DNA from: an uncultured Clostridia bacterium
GTDB lineage: Bacteria; Bacillota_A; Clostridia; Oscillospirales; Oscillospiraceae
Length of the DNA stretch: 9,194 nucleotides
Direction: 5' to 3'
Assembly (NCBI GenBank): GCA_947307505.1
Contig: CAMZJG010000029.1
Location: 1 to 9,194 of the forward strand
The notes under the pieces are model-generated. The model saw only the letters and a list, made by a program, of their open reading frames with translations. It was not told the origin of the DNA and did not search any database. Both the position numbers and the translations under genes were made by a program. Of this stretch, positions 1-5,522 are shown in pieces. Within the stretch, counting starts at the first letter, position 1. The number at the start of each line of letters is the position of its first letter.

Positions 1-896
1 TGGAGGAAGCGTGGACGACCCGGCCCTACTGCCTGATGGTGAACAACCACCCCAGCGCCCAGCCCCAGTGCGGCATCGCCGGAGCGGACATCATCTATGA
101 GTGCCTGGCGGAGGGACAGATCACCCGCATGCTGTGCGTCTTTTCCGATATGGCCAACGCGGGGATCCTGGGAAGCATCCGCAGCGTGCGGCCCTATTAT
201 CAGGATATCTGCCTGGGCTACGGGGCGGTGCTGGTCCATGCGGGGGGCAGCGAGGAGGCCTACAGCCGGATCAGTTCCATGCACATCCAGAATATCGACG
301 GGGTCCGGGGCTGGTACAATGTACCGGTGTTCTACCGGGATCAGGATCGGAAGGCCGCGGGCTATGCCATGGAGCATACCCTCTTTGCCAAGGGGGAGGA
401 CGTGGTGGCCGCCGCAAAGGAAAAGGGCTACAGCCTGACGGTGGGCGAGGACTATGACTCCGGCCTCCGTTTCTCCGACAAGGCTGTCCTGGAGACTGGG
501 GAGGAATCCTGGAGCATCTACATCAATTTCAACAACAAGCATACCAGCCTCACCTACGACCCGGAGGTGGGGACCTACACCGCGGAGCAGATGGATAAGC
601 CCTATGCCGACGGGCTGACGGACGAGGTCCTGCAGTTCAAAAACGTCCTCATCCTCTATGCGCCCACCACCGTCATCGACGACTATGGCCGCCTGAAGGT
701 GGATCTCATCGGCTCCGGGGACGGGTACTATGCCCAGAACGGGCGGTATATCCCCATCACCTGGTCCAAGGACGGGGTGTATTCCCCCTTCACTTACAAG
801 ACCGCAGAAGGGGAAGATCTGGTATTCGTTCCCGGCAAGACCTACATCGCCATCCTCTGCAGAAAGTGGGCGACCCTGGAGTTTACGGAAGGCTGA
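1..896 (+). CDS. YerB-like DUF3048 lipoprotein, 3' part (5' end outside window)
   Basis: The frame is open from the first complete codon (position 3) to TGA at 894-896, so the gene enters from the left and the ATG at 36 is probably internal. The residues just before that Met (TTRPYCLM) continue into VNNHPSAQPQCGIAGADIIY, which matches the start of the conserved DUF3048/YerB core. SIRSVRPYYQDICLGYGAVLVHAGGS is spread over about 170-255, and the C-terminal DUF3048 module ends in a VFVPGKTYIAIL-type strand shortly before the stop. Family members are usually about 330-400 aa secreted lipoproteins; roughly 298 residues are visible, so about the N-terminal lipobox region is missing. The function of YerB proteins is not well defined (an envelope protein in Bacillus). 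The gene lies 45 bp upstream of the cupin gene on the same strand with no convincing terminator between, so co-transcription is possible. Family assignment is by recognition of the conserved sequence. Confidence 0.85.
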   Translation, partial: EEAWTTRPYCLMVNNHPSAQPQCGIAGADIIYECLAEGQITRMLCVFSDMANAGILGSIRSVRPYYQDICLGYGAVLVHAGGSEEAYSRISSMHIQNIDGVRGWYNVPVFYRDQDRKAAGYAMEHTLFAKGEDVVAAAKEKGYSLTVGEDYDSGLRFSDKAVLETGEESWSIYINFNNKHTSLTYDPEVGTYTAEQMDKPYADGLTDEVLQFKNVLILYAPTTVIDDYGRLKVDLIGSGDGYYAQNGRYIPITWSKDGVYSPFTYKTAEGEDLVFVPGKTYIAILCRKWATLEFTEG

Positions 897-941
897 TCGG
901 ATTCAACGCCGCCCTGCGGCGATCACAGGAGGAACGGATTT

Positions 942-2150
942 ATGGGTTTTTATGAGGAATATGTTTATGAGCTGCCGAAGTATGACCTGCCCCGGGACGG
1001 GGCCATGGCCAATCCCGTAGCCATTTACAAGGGTACGGACAGTCTGCCCGGCAGCACGGTGCAGATGGGCTTCGGCGTGGTGACAAAAGAGATGACCGAG
1101 GGCTTCCCCCACTTCCACCACTCCAAGGAGGAGTACTACATGTTCTCCGGGCAGGATATCTGCCAGTTCTTTGACTTCGACGCGGAGATCGAGATGTGGA
1201 TGGGCTGGGACCCGGATGAAATGGAGAAATTCACCATCACCAAGCCCATGCTGGTGCGCATCCCCGCGGGCATGTGGCACGGCCCCGTGCACTATAAGCG
1301 GGTGGGGAAGCCCGTGGCCTTCTCCGCCGCCTATCTGGACGGGGAAATGGGCAAGGTCACCCGGGTCATCAAGGACGACGACACGGTGGAGTACCCCTTC
1401 TACAGCACCCATCTGAACAAGTGCCGCCTGAACCCGGCTACGGAGTGTACCTGGTGCGGCAAGTGCGTGGAGAAGTATCTGGATGATCCCGCCTCCGCCC
1501 CGGACCCGGCCCTGGCCAAGGCCTTCAAGTGGGCGCAGGAGCTGGTGGAGACCGGCGGCGCCCCCTACACCGGCAAGTATGACGAATACTATTACGAGTA
1601 TCCCGTGGAGTGGCATTCCTTCGGGGAGATGTACGCCAACCCCCGGGGCAAGTTCAAGGGCATCACCCAGATGCCCGGCTCCCGCTTCTTCGGCGGTTTC
1701 TCCGTGGCCCTGAAGCCCAATCCCATGGAGGTCCCCCATATCCACCACGCCAACGACGAGTATCTCTGGTTCATCGGCTCCAATCTTGCGGACGTGTTCG
1801 ACTATGACGGAGAGGTGGAGCTGATGCTGGGCTGGGATCCGGACCACATGGAGAAGCTGGTGCTCACCAAACCCTGCGTGGTGCGGGTGCCCGCGGGCAT
1901 GTGGCACTGCCCCATCCTCTTCAAGCGGGTGGATAAGCCCATCGCCTTCTTCCCCATGTACCCGGACGGGGACTGGTCCAAGATCGTCCGGCGCAAGCGG
2001 GCCGACGGCAGCGACGAGTATCTTTTCGAGGCCGCCAGCCTGCGGAAATGCGTGTACAACACGGAGAAGATCTGCGTCTACTGCGGCAAGTGCTACCGGG
2101 ACAAGGAACTGAAGCACCGGGGCGGGATCTTCACCTATAAGAAAAAATAA
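942..2150 (+). CDS. Tandem double-cupin protein with two four-cysteine modules, function unknown
   Basis: This 402-aa protein consists of two homologous halves. Each half has a cupin-like metal site: H57-F-H59-H60 with E63/E64 and H113 (PAGMWH) in the first, and H266-I-H268-H269 with E273 and H322 (PAGMWH) in the second. Each cupin is followed by C-x7-C-x2-C-x2-C: C161, C169, C172, C175 and C370, C378, C381, C384, both ending CGKC. Every matched motif (H57/H266, GWDPD 88/297, H113/H322, C161/C370) is offset by exactly 209 residues. There is no signal peptide or membrane segment, so it is probably cytoplasmic. Cupin His/Glu sets usually bind Fe, Mn, Ni or Zn; the cysteines could bind Zn or an Fe-S cluster. 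I do not recognise a named family and assign no reaction. The start is supported by AGGAGG at 927-932, 9 nt before the ATG. It ends 74 bp before the TM1266-family gene, which has its own promoter-like sequence. Confidence 0.85.
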   Translation: MGFYEEYVYELPKYDLPRDGAMANPVAIYKGTDSLPGSTVQMGFGVVTKEMTEGFPHFHHSKEEYYMFSGQDICQFFDFDAEIEMWMGWDPDEMEKFTITKPMLVRIPAGMWHGPVHYKRVGKPVAFSAAYLDGEMGKVTRVIKDDDTVEYPFYSTHLNKCRLNPATECTWCGKCVEKYLDDPASAPDPALAKAFKWAQELVETGGAPYTGKYDEYYYEYPVEWHSFGEMYANPRGKFKGITQMPGSRFFGGFSVALKPNPMEVPHIHHANDEYLWFIGSNLADVFDYDGEVELMLGWDPDHMEKLVLTKPCVVRVPAGMWHCPILFKRVDKPIAFFPMYPDGDWSKIVRRKRADGSDEYLFEAASLRKCVYNTEKICVYCGKCYRDKELKHRGGIFTYKKK

Positions 2151-2173
2151 GCCGGGATCCGAAACGGAAGGGC

Positions 2174-2202
2174 TTGCCTTTCCCGGAAGGATGGGATATA
2201 AT
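2174..2202 (+). promoter_or_regulatory. Sigma-A-like promoter for the TM1266/ABC transcription unit
   Basis: A -35 box TTGCCT (2174-2179) and a perfect -10 box TATAAT (2197-2202) are separated by 17 bp. Transcription would begin near 2209, leaving a leader of about 16 nt before the ATG at 2225, enough for the GAGGTG ribosome binding site at 2213-2218. This suggests the TM1266-family gene starts its own unit rather than depending only on readthrough from the cupin gene. Confidence 0.65.
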
Positions 2203-2205
2203 CCC
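2193..2205. promoter_or_regulatory. Palindrome over the -10 box (possible operator)
   Basis: GGGAT (2193-2197), ATA spacer and ATCCC (2201-2205) form a perfect 5+3+5 inverted repeat that contains the TATAAT box. A protein bound here would block RNA polymerase. A related GGGATCC lies at 2154-2160, just after the cupin stop. No regulator is known for this site and a 5-bp arm can occur by chance, so the operator role is inference. Confidence 0.3.
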
Positions 2206-2224
2206 GCCAAGTGAGGTGTTTTGT

Positions 2225-2470
2225 ATGGAAACCAGAGTAGCTGTCCTGAGCATCATCGTGGAGAACGAGGACGCCGTGACCGAGCTGAATGAGCTGCTCC
2301 ACCGCTACAGACAGTTCATCATCGGACGGCTGGGCATCCCTTATCGGCAGAAGGGCGTGAGCATCATCTGCATCGCCATGGATGCGCCGAACGATGAGAT
2401 CAATGCCCTCACCGGAGCCCTGGGCCGCATCGGCGGCATCACGGCCAAGGCCACCTATTCCAAGGTCTGA
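2225..2470 (+). CDS. Iron-only hydrogenase system regulator, TM1266 family
   Basis: This 81-aa protein (METRVAVLSIIVEN to ATYSKV) matches the small TM1266/TIGR03959 family. Conserved stretches are the strand VAVLSIIVEN (5-14), the helix AVTELNELLHRYR (17-29), IIGRLGIPYR (32-41), GVSIICIAMDAP (44-55), and the glycine-rich LGRIGGITAKATYSKV at the end. Family members have a ferredoxin-like, ACT/NikR-C-type fold and no DNA-binding domain; they usually sit near [FeFe] hydrogenase maturation genes and are presumed to sense a ligand or assist regulation, without a proven mechanism. The ATG at 2225 is chosen because it starts the first conserved strand, follows GAGGTG by 6 nt, and gives the usual family length; the upstream TTG at 2174 in the same frame lies in the promoter. 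The next gene begins 149 bp downstream (ABC binding protein). The hydrogenase genes are 3 kb further on, which supports the family link. Confidence 0.9.
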   Translation: METRVAVLSIIVENEDAVTELNELLHRYRQFIIGRLGIPYRQKGVSIICIAMDAPNDEINALTGALGRIGGITAKATYSKV

Positions 2471-2557
2471 GCCGTTATCCCTGCATCAGAAATCCATAAG
2501 TTCCCTGACGCCGAAACGAAACTTGAGGCGGAAGACAAGAAACAGCAAGGTATTCAC

Positions 2558-2590
2558 ATACCGCTGTCCCTTGTCCGGGGGCAGCGGTAT
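2558..2590 (+). promoter_or_regulatory. Leader hairpin upstream of the ABC binding-protein gene
   Basis: ATACCGCTG (2558-2566) pairs perfectly with CAGCGGTAT (2582-2590). The stem continues inward through U-G, three C-G pairs and a U-G, giving about 14 pairs and a 5-nt loop (2572-2576). It ends 13 nt before the AAAGGAG ribosome binding site (2604-2610). No T-run follows, so it is not a standard terminator. It could be an mRNA processing or stability element, or part of a translational control structure. It matches no riboswitch I can recognise. Confidence 0.5.
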
Positions 2591-2593
2591 TTC

Positions 2594-2603
2594 CGATATA
2601 TCG
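2594..2603. promoter_or_regulatory. 10-bp palindrome next to the ribosome binding site
   Basis: CGATATATCG is a perfect 10-bp palindrome between the leader hairpin and the AAAGGAG site; the flanks TTTC and AAAG almost extend it. It could be a protein-binding site or a small RNA hairpin limiting access to the ribosome binding site. Its short length makes chance a real possibility. Confidence 0.25.
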
Positions 2604-2619
2604 AAAGGAGATCAACCCA

Positions 2620-3597
2620 ATGAAACGCATTTTCATCATTCTGCTTGTTCTTGTCCTGCTTCTGAGCTGCGCCGCCTGCGCCAAGGCCCCCGCGAAGGAG
2701 GCCCCGGCGGACATCCGCGTGGGCTCCCTCAAAGGCCCCACCACCATGGGCCTGGTGAACCTGATGAAGACCGCCGAGGGCGGGAACCTGGAGGATAAGT
2801 ACACCTTCACCATGGTGACGGACGCCTCCGAGCTGGCCGCCTCCCTGGTGGCGGGAAACGTGGATATCGCCCTGATCCCGGCCAATCTGGCCGCCGTGCT
2901 GTACAACAAAAAAACGGATAAGGGCATCGAGGTCATCAGCATCAACACCCTGGGGGTGCTGTACTGCGTAACTGGGGCGGAGGACGTCTCCTCCGTGAAG
3001 GATCTGGCGGGGAAGACCGTGTACCTCACCGGCCAGGGCACCACGCCGGAGTACAGCCTCCGGTACCTGCTGGACAAGGCGGGGGTGACGGACTGCTCCC
3101 TGGAATTCAAGTCCGAGGCTACGGAAGTCGCCGCCCTGCTGGCGGCCGATCCAACCTGCATTGCGGTGCTGCCCCAGCCCTTCGCCACCGTGGCCATGGT
3201 GCAGAACGCGGACCTGAAGGAGGCTTTCTCCCTCAGCGAGAGCTGGGACGCCGTCTCCGGCGGCTCCAGGATGGTGACGGGCGTCACGGTGGTGCGCAAG
3301 GCCTTTCTGCAGGAGCATCCCCAGGCGGTGGAGCGCTTCCTGGCCGCCCAGGCGGAGAGCGCGAAAAAGGCCAATGAGGACGTGGCGGGCACCGCGAGCC
3401 TGATCGCCGAATACGGCATCATTGAGAAGGCCCCCGTGGCCCAGAAGGCCCTGCCCAAGTGCGGCGTGACCTGTCTCACCGGTTCGGAGATGGAAGCGGC
3501 TCTGAAGGGCTATCTGGAGGTCCTGTTCCAGGCGGATCCCTCCTCCGTAGGCGGCGAGGCGCCGGACAGCGGCTTCTACTACGCCGCCAAAAAGTAA
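2620..3597 (+). CDS. ABC transporter substrate-binding lipoprotein (NMT1/SsuA/TauA superfamily)
   Basis: The 325-aa protein starts with a lipoprotein signal: MKR, a hydrophobic stretch to residue 15, then SCAAC, with C17 or C20 as the likely lipidated cysteine, followed by a polar AKAPAKEAP linker. It would be anchored outside the membrane. The mature part has the class II binding-protein pattern of the NMT1/SsuA/TauA type: IRVGSLKGPTTMGLV near the start, SLVAGNVDIALIPANLAAVL (lobe 1), VKDLAGKTVYLTGQGTTPEY (hinge and anion-loop region) and an LLAADPTCIAVLPQPFAT segment. Substrates in this superfamily include sulfonates, nitrate, taurine, thiamine precursors and aromatic acids; the sequence does not say which applies. 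Start: ATG with AAAGGAG 9 nt upstream. It is the first gene of the importer operon, after the TM1266-family gene. Its TAA is followed after 3 nt by the permease start in the same frame. Confidence 0.85.
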   Translation: MKRIFIILLVLVLLLSCAACAKAPAKEAPADIRVGSLKGPTTMGLVNLMKTAEGGNLEDKYTFTMVTDASELAASLVAGNVDIALIPANLAAVLYNKKTDKGIEVISINTLGVLYCVTGAEDVSSVKDLAGKTVYLTGQGTTPEYSLRYLLDKAGVTDCSLEFKSEATEVAALLAADPTCIAVLPQPFATVAMVQNADLKEAFSLSESWDAVSGGSRMVTGVTVVRKAFLQEHPQAVERFLAAQAESAKKANEDVAGTASLIAEYGIIEKAPVAQKALPKCGVTCLTGSEMEAALKGYLEVLFQADPSSVGGEAPDSGFYYAAKK

Positions 3598-3600
3598 CCC

Positions 3601-4329
3601 TTGCTGAAGCGTCTGGGCATCGCCCTGTTCTGGCTGATTCTGTGGCAGGTCCTGGCGGCGCTGGTGCATAACCCCGTGCTGCTGGTAGGGCCCTGGGAGA
3701 CGCTGCGCGCTCTGGCGCGGATGCTCCCCACAGGGGAATTCTGGCAGGCGTTGGGGAGCTCCCTGCTGCACATCCTGGGGGGCTTCCTGTTGGGGGCCGT
3801 CCTGGGTCTTGCCCTGGCATTTCTGGCCTATTTGAAGCCCTTTTTCCGGGACCTTCTGTCCCCGGTGATCGGGGTGATGAAGGCGGTGCCCGTGGTATCC
3901 TTCGTGGTACTGGTGCTCATCTGGGCGGGAAGCCGGGGGCTGAGTCTCTACGTCACCGCCGTGGTGGTGCTGCCTATCCTCTATCTGAACACCCTGGAAG
4001 GGCTCCTGGGCACGGACAGGAAGCTTCTGGAGCTGGCGGAGGTCTATCAGATGACTTTCCCCGCCCGCCTTCGGGGGATCTGGATGCCCCAGCTCCGGCC
4101 GCACCTCCTTGGGGCTCTTGAACTGGCGGTGGGCATGGCCTGGAAATCCGGCGTGGCGGCCGAGGTGATCGGCCAGCCCCTGGGCAGCCTGGGCAACAGC
4201 CTGTACCGGGCCAAGATCTACCTGGAAACGGATAAGGTCCTGGCCATCTCCGCCGTCACCGCCCTCCTCAGCTGGGGCCTGGGGAAGCTGGCCCTGCTGC
4301 TCTTCCGGAAGGGAGGGAAGGCGAAATGA
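3601..4329 (+). CDS. ABC transporter permease (SsuC/TauC type)
   Basis: This 242-aa membrane protein has about six hydrophobic segments (roughly residues 5-22, 55-78, 85-109, 113-135, 168-190, 212-235). The cytoplasmic coupling loop is the EAA-like stretch around 143-167 (ELAEVYQMTFPARLRGIW, then MPQLRP), which contacts the ATPase. The downstream AWKSGVAAEVIGQPLGSLGN is typical of the nitrate/sulfonate/taurine permease group. Its length is usual for the family. The only sensible start is TTG at 3601 (MLKRLGIALFWLI). There is no clear ribosome binding site before it and it sits 3 nt after the binding-protein stop, so translation probably depends on coupling or reinitiation. The 3' end overlaps the ATPase start by 4 nt (ATGA). 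The partner genes on both sides make the ABC assignment secure; the substrate is unknown. Confidence 0.88.
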   Translation: MLKRLGIALFWLILWQVLAALVHNPVLLVGPWETLRALARMLPTGEFWQALGSSLLHILGGFLLGAVLGLALAFLAYLKPFFRDLLSPVIGVMKAVPVVSFVVLVLIWAGSRGLSLYVTAVVVLPILYLNTLEGLLGTDRKLLELAEVYQMTFPARLRGIWMPQLRPHLLGALELAVGMAWKSGVAAEVIGQPLGSLGNSLYRAKIYLETDKVLAISAVTALLSWGLGKLALLLFRKGGKAK

Positions 4330-4928
4330 CCATCACCCTGAAGGATCTCTCCAAATCCTACGGCAGCGGCCCGATCCTGGAGCGGATCTTCCTGACCCTG
4401 GAGCCGGGAAAGCCCCTGTGCGTCACCGGTCCCAGCGGCTGCGGCAAGACGACCCTGCTGCGCTGCGTCCTGGGGCTGGAAAAGCCGGATTCGGGTAAGG
4501 TGGAGTATTCCTCCGGAAGCCGTCCCCGCTTTGGGGTCCTGTTTCAGGAGGACCGGCTCTTTGACCACTTGGACGCAGTGGAGAATCTGCGTCTTGCTGC
4601 CGGGGAACGAGACCGGGATGCGCTGCGGGCTTCTCTCCTGGAATTGCTGCCGGCGGACGCTCTGGACCGGCCCGTCTCCGCCCTTTCGGGCGGGCAGAGA
4701 AGGCGGGTGGCTCTGGTGCGGGCCCTGCGCCCCGGCGGGGCTGCGGTGATCCTGGACGAGCCCTTTACCGGGCTGGACGCGGCGGCGGCCGCCCAGGCAG
4801 CGGACTATATCCGCCGGGAGGCGGGGGACCGTCCTCTGCTCCTGGCCCTGCACCGGAAGGACATCCCTGACTGGTGCGAAAACATCCTGGAACTCGGCGC
4901 GGCGGGTGAGGAACGCCGCCGGGATTGA
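4326..4928 (+). CDS. ABC transporter ATP-binding protein (SsuB/TauB type)
   Basis: The 200-aa ATPase has every ABC motif: Walker A GPSGCGKTT (35-43), Q-loop Q74 in VLFQEDRLFD, signature LSGGQRRRVAL (120-130), Walker B VILDEP (141-146) with the catalytic glutamate E145, D-loop GLDA, and the switch histidine H176 in LLLALHRKD. It would power the adjacent permease from the cytoplasmic side. It is shorter than the usual 240-260 aa: the region between Q-loop and signature is compact and the C-terminus ends soon after the H-loop, but no catalytic motif is lost, so it should be functional. The ATG at 4326 overlaps the permease stop (ATGA) and follows GGAGG at 4312-4316. It is the last gene of the operon; a strong terminator begins 15 bp after its stop. 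Confidence 0.9.
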   Translation: MTITLKDLSKSYGSGPILERIFLTLEPGKPLCVTGPSGCGKTTLLRCVLGLEKPDSGKVEYSSGSRPRFGVLFQEDRLFDHLDAVENLRLAAGERDRDALRASLLELLPADALDRPVSALSGGQRRRVALVRALRPGGAAVILDEPFTGLDAAAAAQAADYIRREAGDRPLLLALHRKDIPDWCENILELGAAGEERRRD

Positions 4929-4943
4929 TCCATACAAAATGAA

Positions 4944-4984
4944 CGGGTGCTGCCGTTTCGGCAGCACCCGCAATTTCTTCTTTC
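4944..4984. terminator. Rho-independent terminator, probably bidirectional
   Basis: CGGGTGCTGCCG (4944-4955) and CGGCAGCACCCG (4959-4970) form a perfect 12-bp GC-rich stem with a TTT loop. On the + strand a T-rich tract (TTTCTTCTTTC, 4974-4984) follows; on the minus strand the tract after the stem reads TTCATTTTG. It therefore ends the ABC operon and can also end transcription coming leftward from the minus-strand remnants at 5000-5279. Confidence 0.92.
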
Positions 4985-4999
4985 GGGGTTATCCGTCGA

Positions 5000-5173
5000 T
5001 CAGATCAGCACGTAGGGCTTGATCAGATCCTTGGGCTTGGCGTCCATGAGCTTGAAGGCGTCCTCGATCTTATCAAAGCCCTCGAACTTCACGTTCAGGA
5101 GCTTGCCGGGATGGACACGGCCAGCCTGGATCATGCGGATGAGGCGCTCGATGCGCCGTGCGCCGCCGGGGCA
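5000..5173 (-). pseudogene. C-terminal remnant of zinc-type NAD(P)-dependent alcohol dehydrogenase
   Basis: Read on the minus strand, the frame ending in TGA (5002-5000) encodes about 57 residues: SCPGGARRIERLIRMIQAGR, a middle part containing VKFEGFDKIEDAF, and DAKPKDLIKPYVLI at the end. This is the characteristic C-terminus of medium-chain, zinc-type alcohol dehydrogenases of the isopropanol/butanol dehydrogenase kind (LCPGG...ER...GFD-I-EA...LM--KPKDLIKP). These enzymes are about 350 aa, so some 85% is gone, including the zinc-binding and Rossmann regions. The frame has no start; it runs directly into the TetR-like remnant in another frame. It cannot make a working enzyme. The preserved stop and the terminator behind it suggest the gene once ended normally here. 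Confidence 0.8.
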
Positions 5174-5279
5174 GCTCCACCACCGTTACCTTGTCCAGGG
5201 GTTTGACGGCCAGCAGTTCAAACAGCGCTTTTTCAATGCTTTCCTTTGTCTTGATGACCCGCATATCCCGTTCGTTCAT
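5172..5279 (-). pseudogene. N-terminal remnant of a TetR-family regulator, fused out of frame to the ADH remnant
   Basis: On the minus strand, ATG at 5279-5277 starts MNERDMRVIKTKESIEKALF, continuing ELLAVKPLDKVTVVEL. This is the first helix and approach to the helix-turn-helix of a TetR regulator (compare the common RTK--I--AL-ELL--KP-DKITV-EL pattern). A good ribosome binding site (GGAGG, 6 nt upstream) and a promoter-like sequence are intact. After residue 36 the similarity stops, just before the usual Cys and recognition helix. The frame then reads through ADH sequence in the wrong frame (PRRRTAHRAPHPHDPG) to a stop at 5073, giving a 68-aa product without a complete DNA-binding domain. 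Both remnants lie on the same strand, consistent with one deletion that removed the rest of tetR and the start of a downstream adh gene. Confidence 0.75.
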
Positions 5280-5297
5280 GTTTTGCCTCCAAACGCA

Positions 5298-5312
5298 GAG
5301 ATTGTATATCTC
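5298..5312. promoter_or_regulatory. Operator-like palindrome at the tetR-remnant start site
   Basis: GAGAT (5298-5302) and ATCTC (5308-5312) flank a 5-bp centre, giving a 15-bp inverted repeat. It covers the predicted transcription start (about 5310) of the minus-strand promoter. Autoregulating TetR proteins commonly bind at this position, so this may be the orphaned operator of the truncated regulator. The role is inferred from position only. Confidence 0.4.
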
Positions 5313-5316
5313 CAGA

Positions 5317-5346
5317 AATATAAACGCAAGTAAACGGAAAAGTCAA
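5317..5346 (-). promoter_or_regulatory. Sigma-A-like promoter driving the tetR/adh remnant
   Basis: On the minus strand, TTGACT (5346-5341) and TATATT (5322-5317) are separated by 18 bp. This is close to consensus and correctly placed for the ATG at 5279, which has a GGAGG ribosome binding site 6 nt upstream. The control signals of the old regulator gene appear intact although its coding sequence is destroyed. Confidence 0.6.
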
Positions 5347-5439
5347 TTCAGCGTGTTTCGTCGCATAAAAGACTTATAAAGCATAAATGACGATTCACGG
5401 CGGAGGCCGGGCTCTTTTTCTTTCCCCGTAAAACCGCCC

Positions 5440-5459
5440 GAAAGTAATGGGAAAGCAAT
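5440..5459. repeat. Tandem 9-bp repeat upstream of the hydrogenase promoter
   Basis: GAAAGTAAT (5440-5448) and GAAAGCAAT (5451-5459) match at 8 of 9 bases with an 11-bp period, about one helical turn, ending 24 bp before the -35 box. The geometry suits an activator bound twice on the same face of the helix, or an UP-like element. No protein can be assigned. Confidence 0.3.
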
Positions 5460-5483
5460 TATGTTTCTGGTTGGAAATATGCA

Positions 5484-5512
5484 TTGACGCTGAATCGATC
5501 ATAAATTATAAT
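5484..5512 (+). promoter_or_regulatory. Near-perfect sigma-A promoter of the hydrogenase operon
   Basis: TTGACG (5484-5489) and TATAAT (5507-5512) are separated by exactly 17 bp; only one base differs from the consensus hexamers. Transcription would start near 5519, giving a leader of about 97 nt before the first gene at 5616. Such a strong core promoter suggests high expression under anaerobic growth unless repressed. Confidence 0.85.
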
Positions 5513-5522
5513 CAAATCTGCA

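Noticed and set aside
894..925. Inverted repeats between the yerB-like and cupin genes (CGCCGC/GCGGCG, and outer TGATCG/CGATCA)
   Set aside because: The two stems compete for the same bases and no T-tract follows, so I do not call a terminator or control element.
903..2210. Long minus-strand open frame (435 codons) opposite the cupin gene; similar long antisense frames at 2554-4104, 5499-7403 and 7409-9148
   Set aside because: They mirror clear + strand genes with recognised motifs. Their translations are low-complexity in H, G, A, V and L, as expected from antisense of GC-rich codons, and show no domain.
2471..2619. TPP or other known riboswitch controlling the NMT1-like importer
   Set aside because: I looked for the TPP core (CUGAGA, and the CCUGAUCUGGAUAAUGCCAG-like segment) and found neither; no other riboswitch core was recognised.
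5399..5423. Possible terminator (GGCCGGGCTC followed by TTTTTCTTT)
   Set aside because: The only stem is CGGC/GCCG with four pairs and it does not abut the T-run; it is too weak to call.
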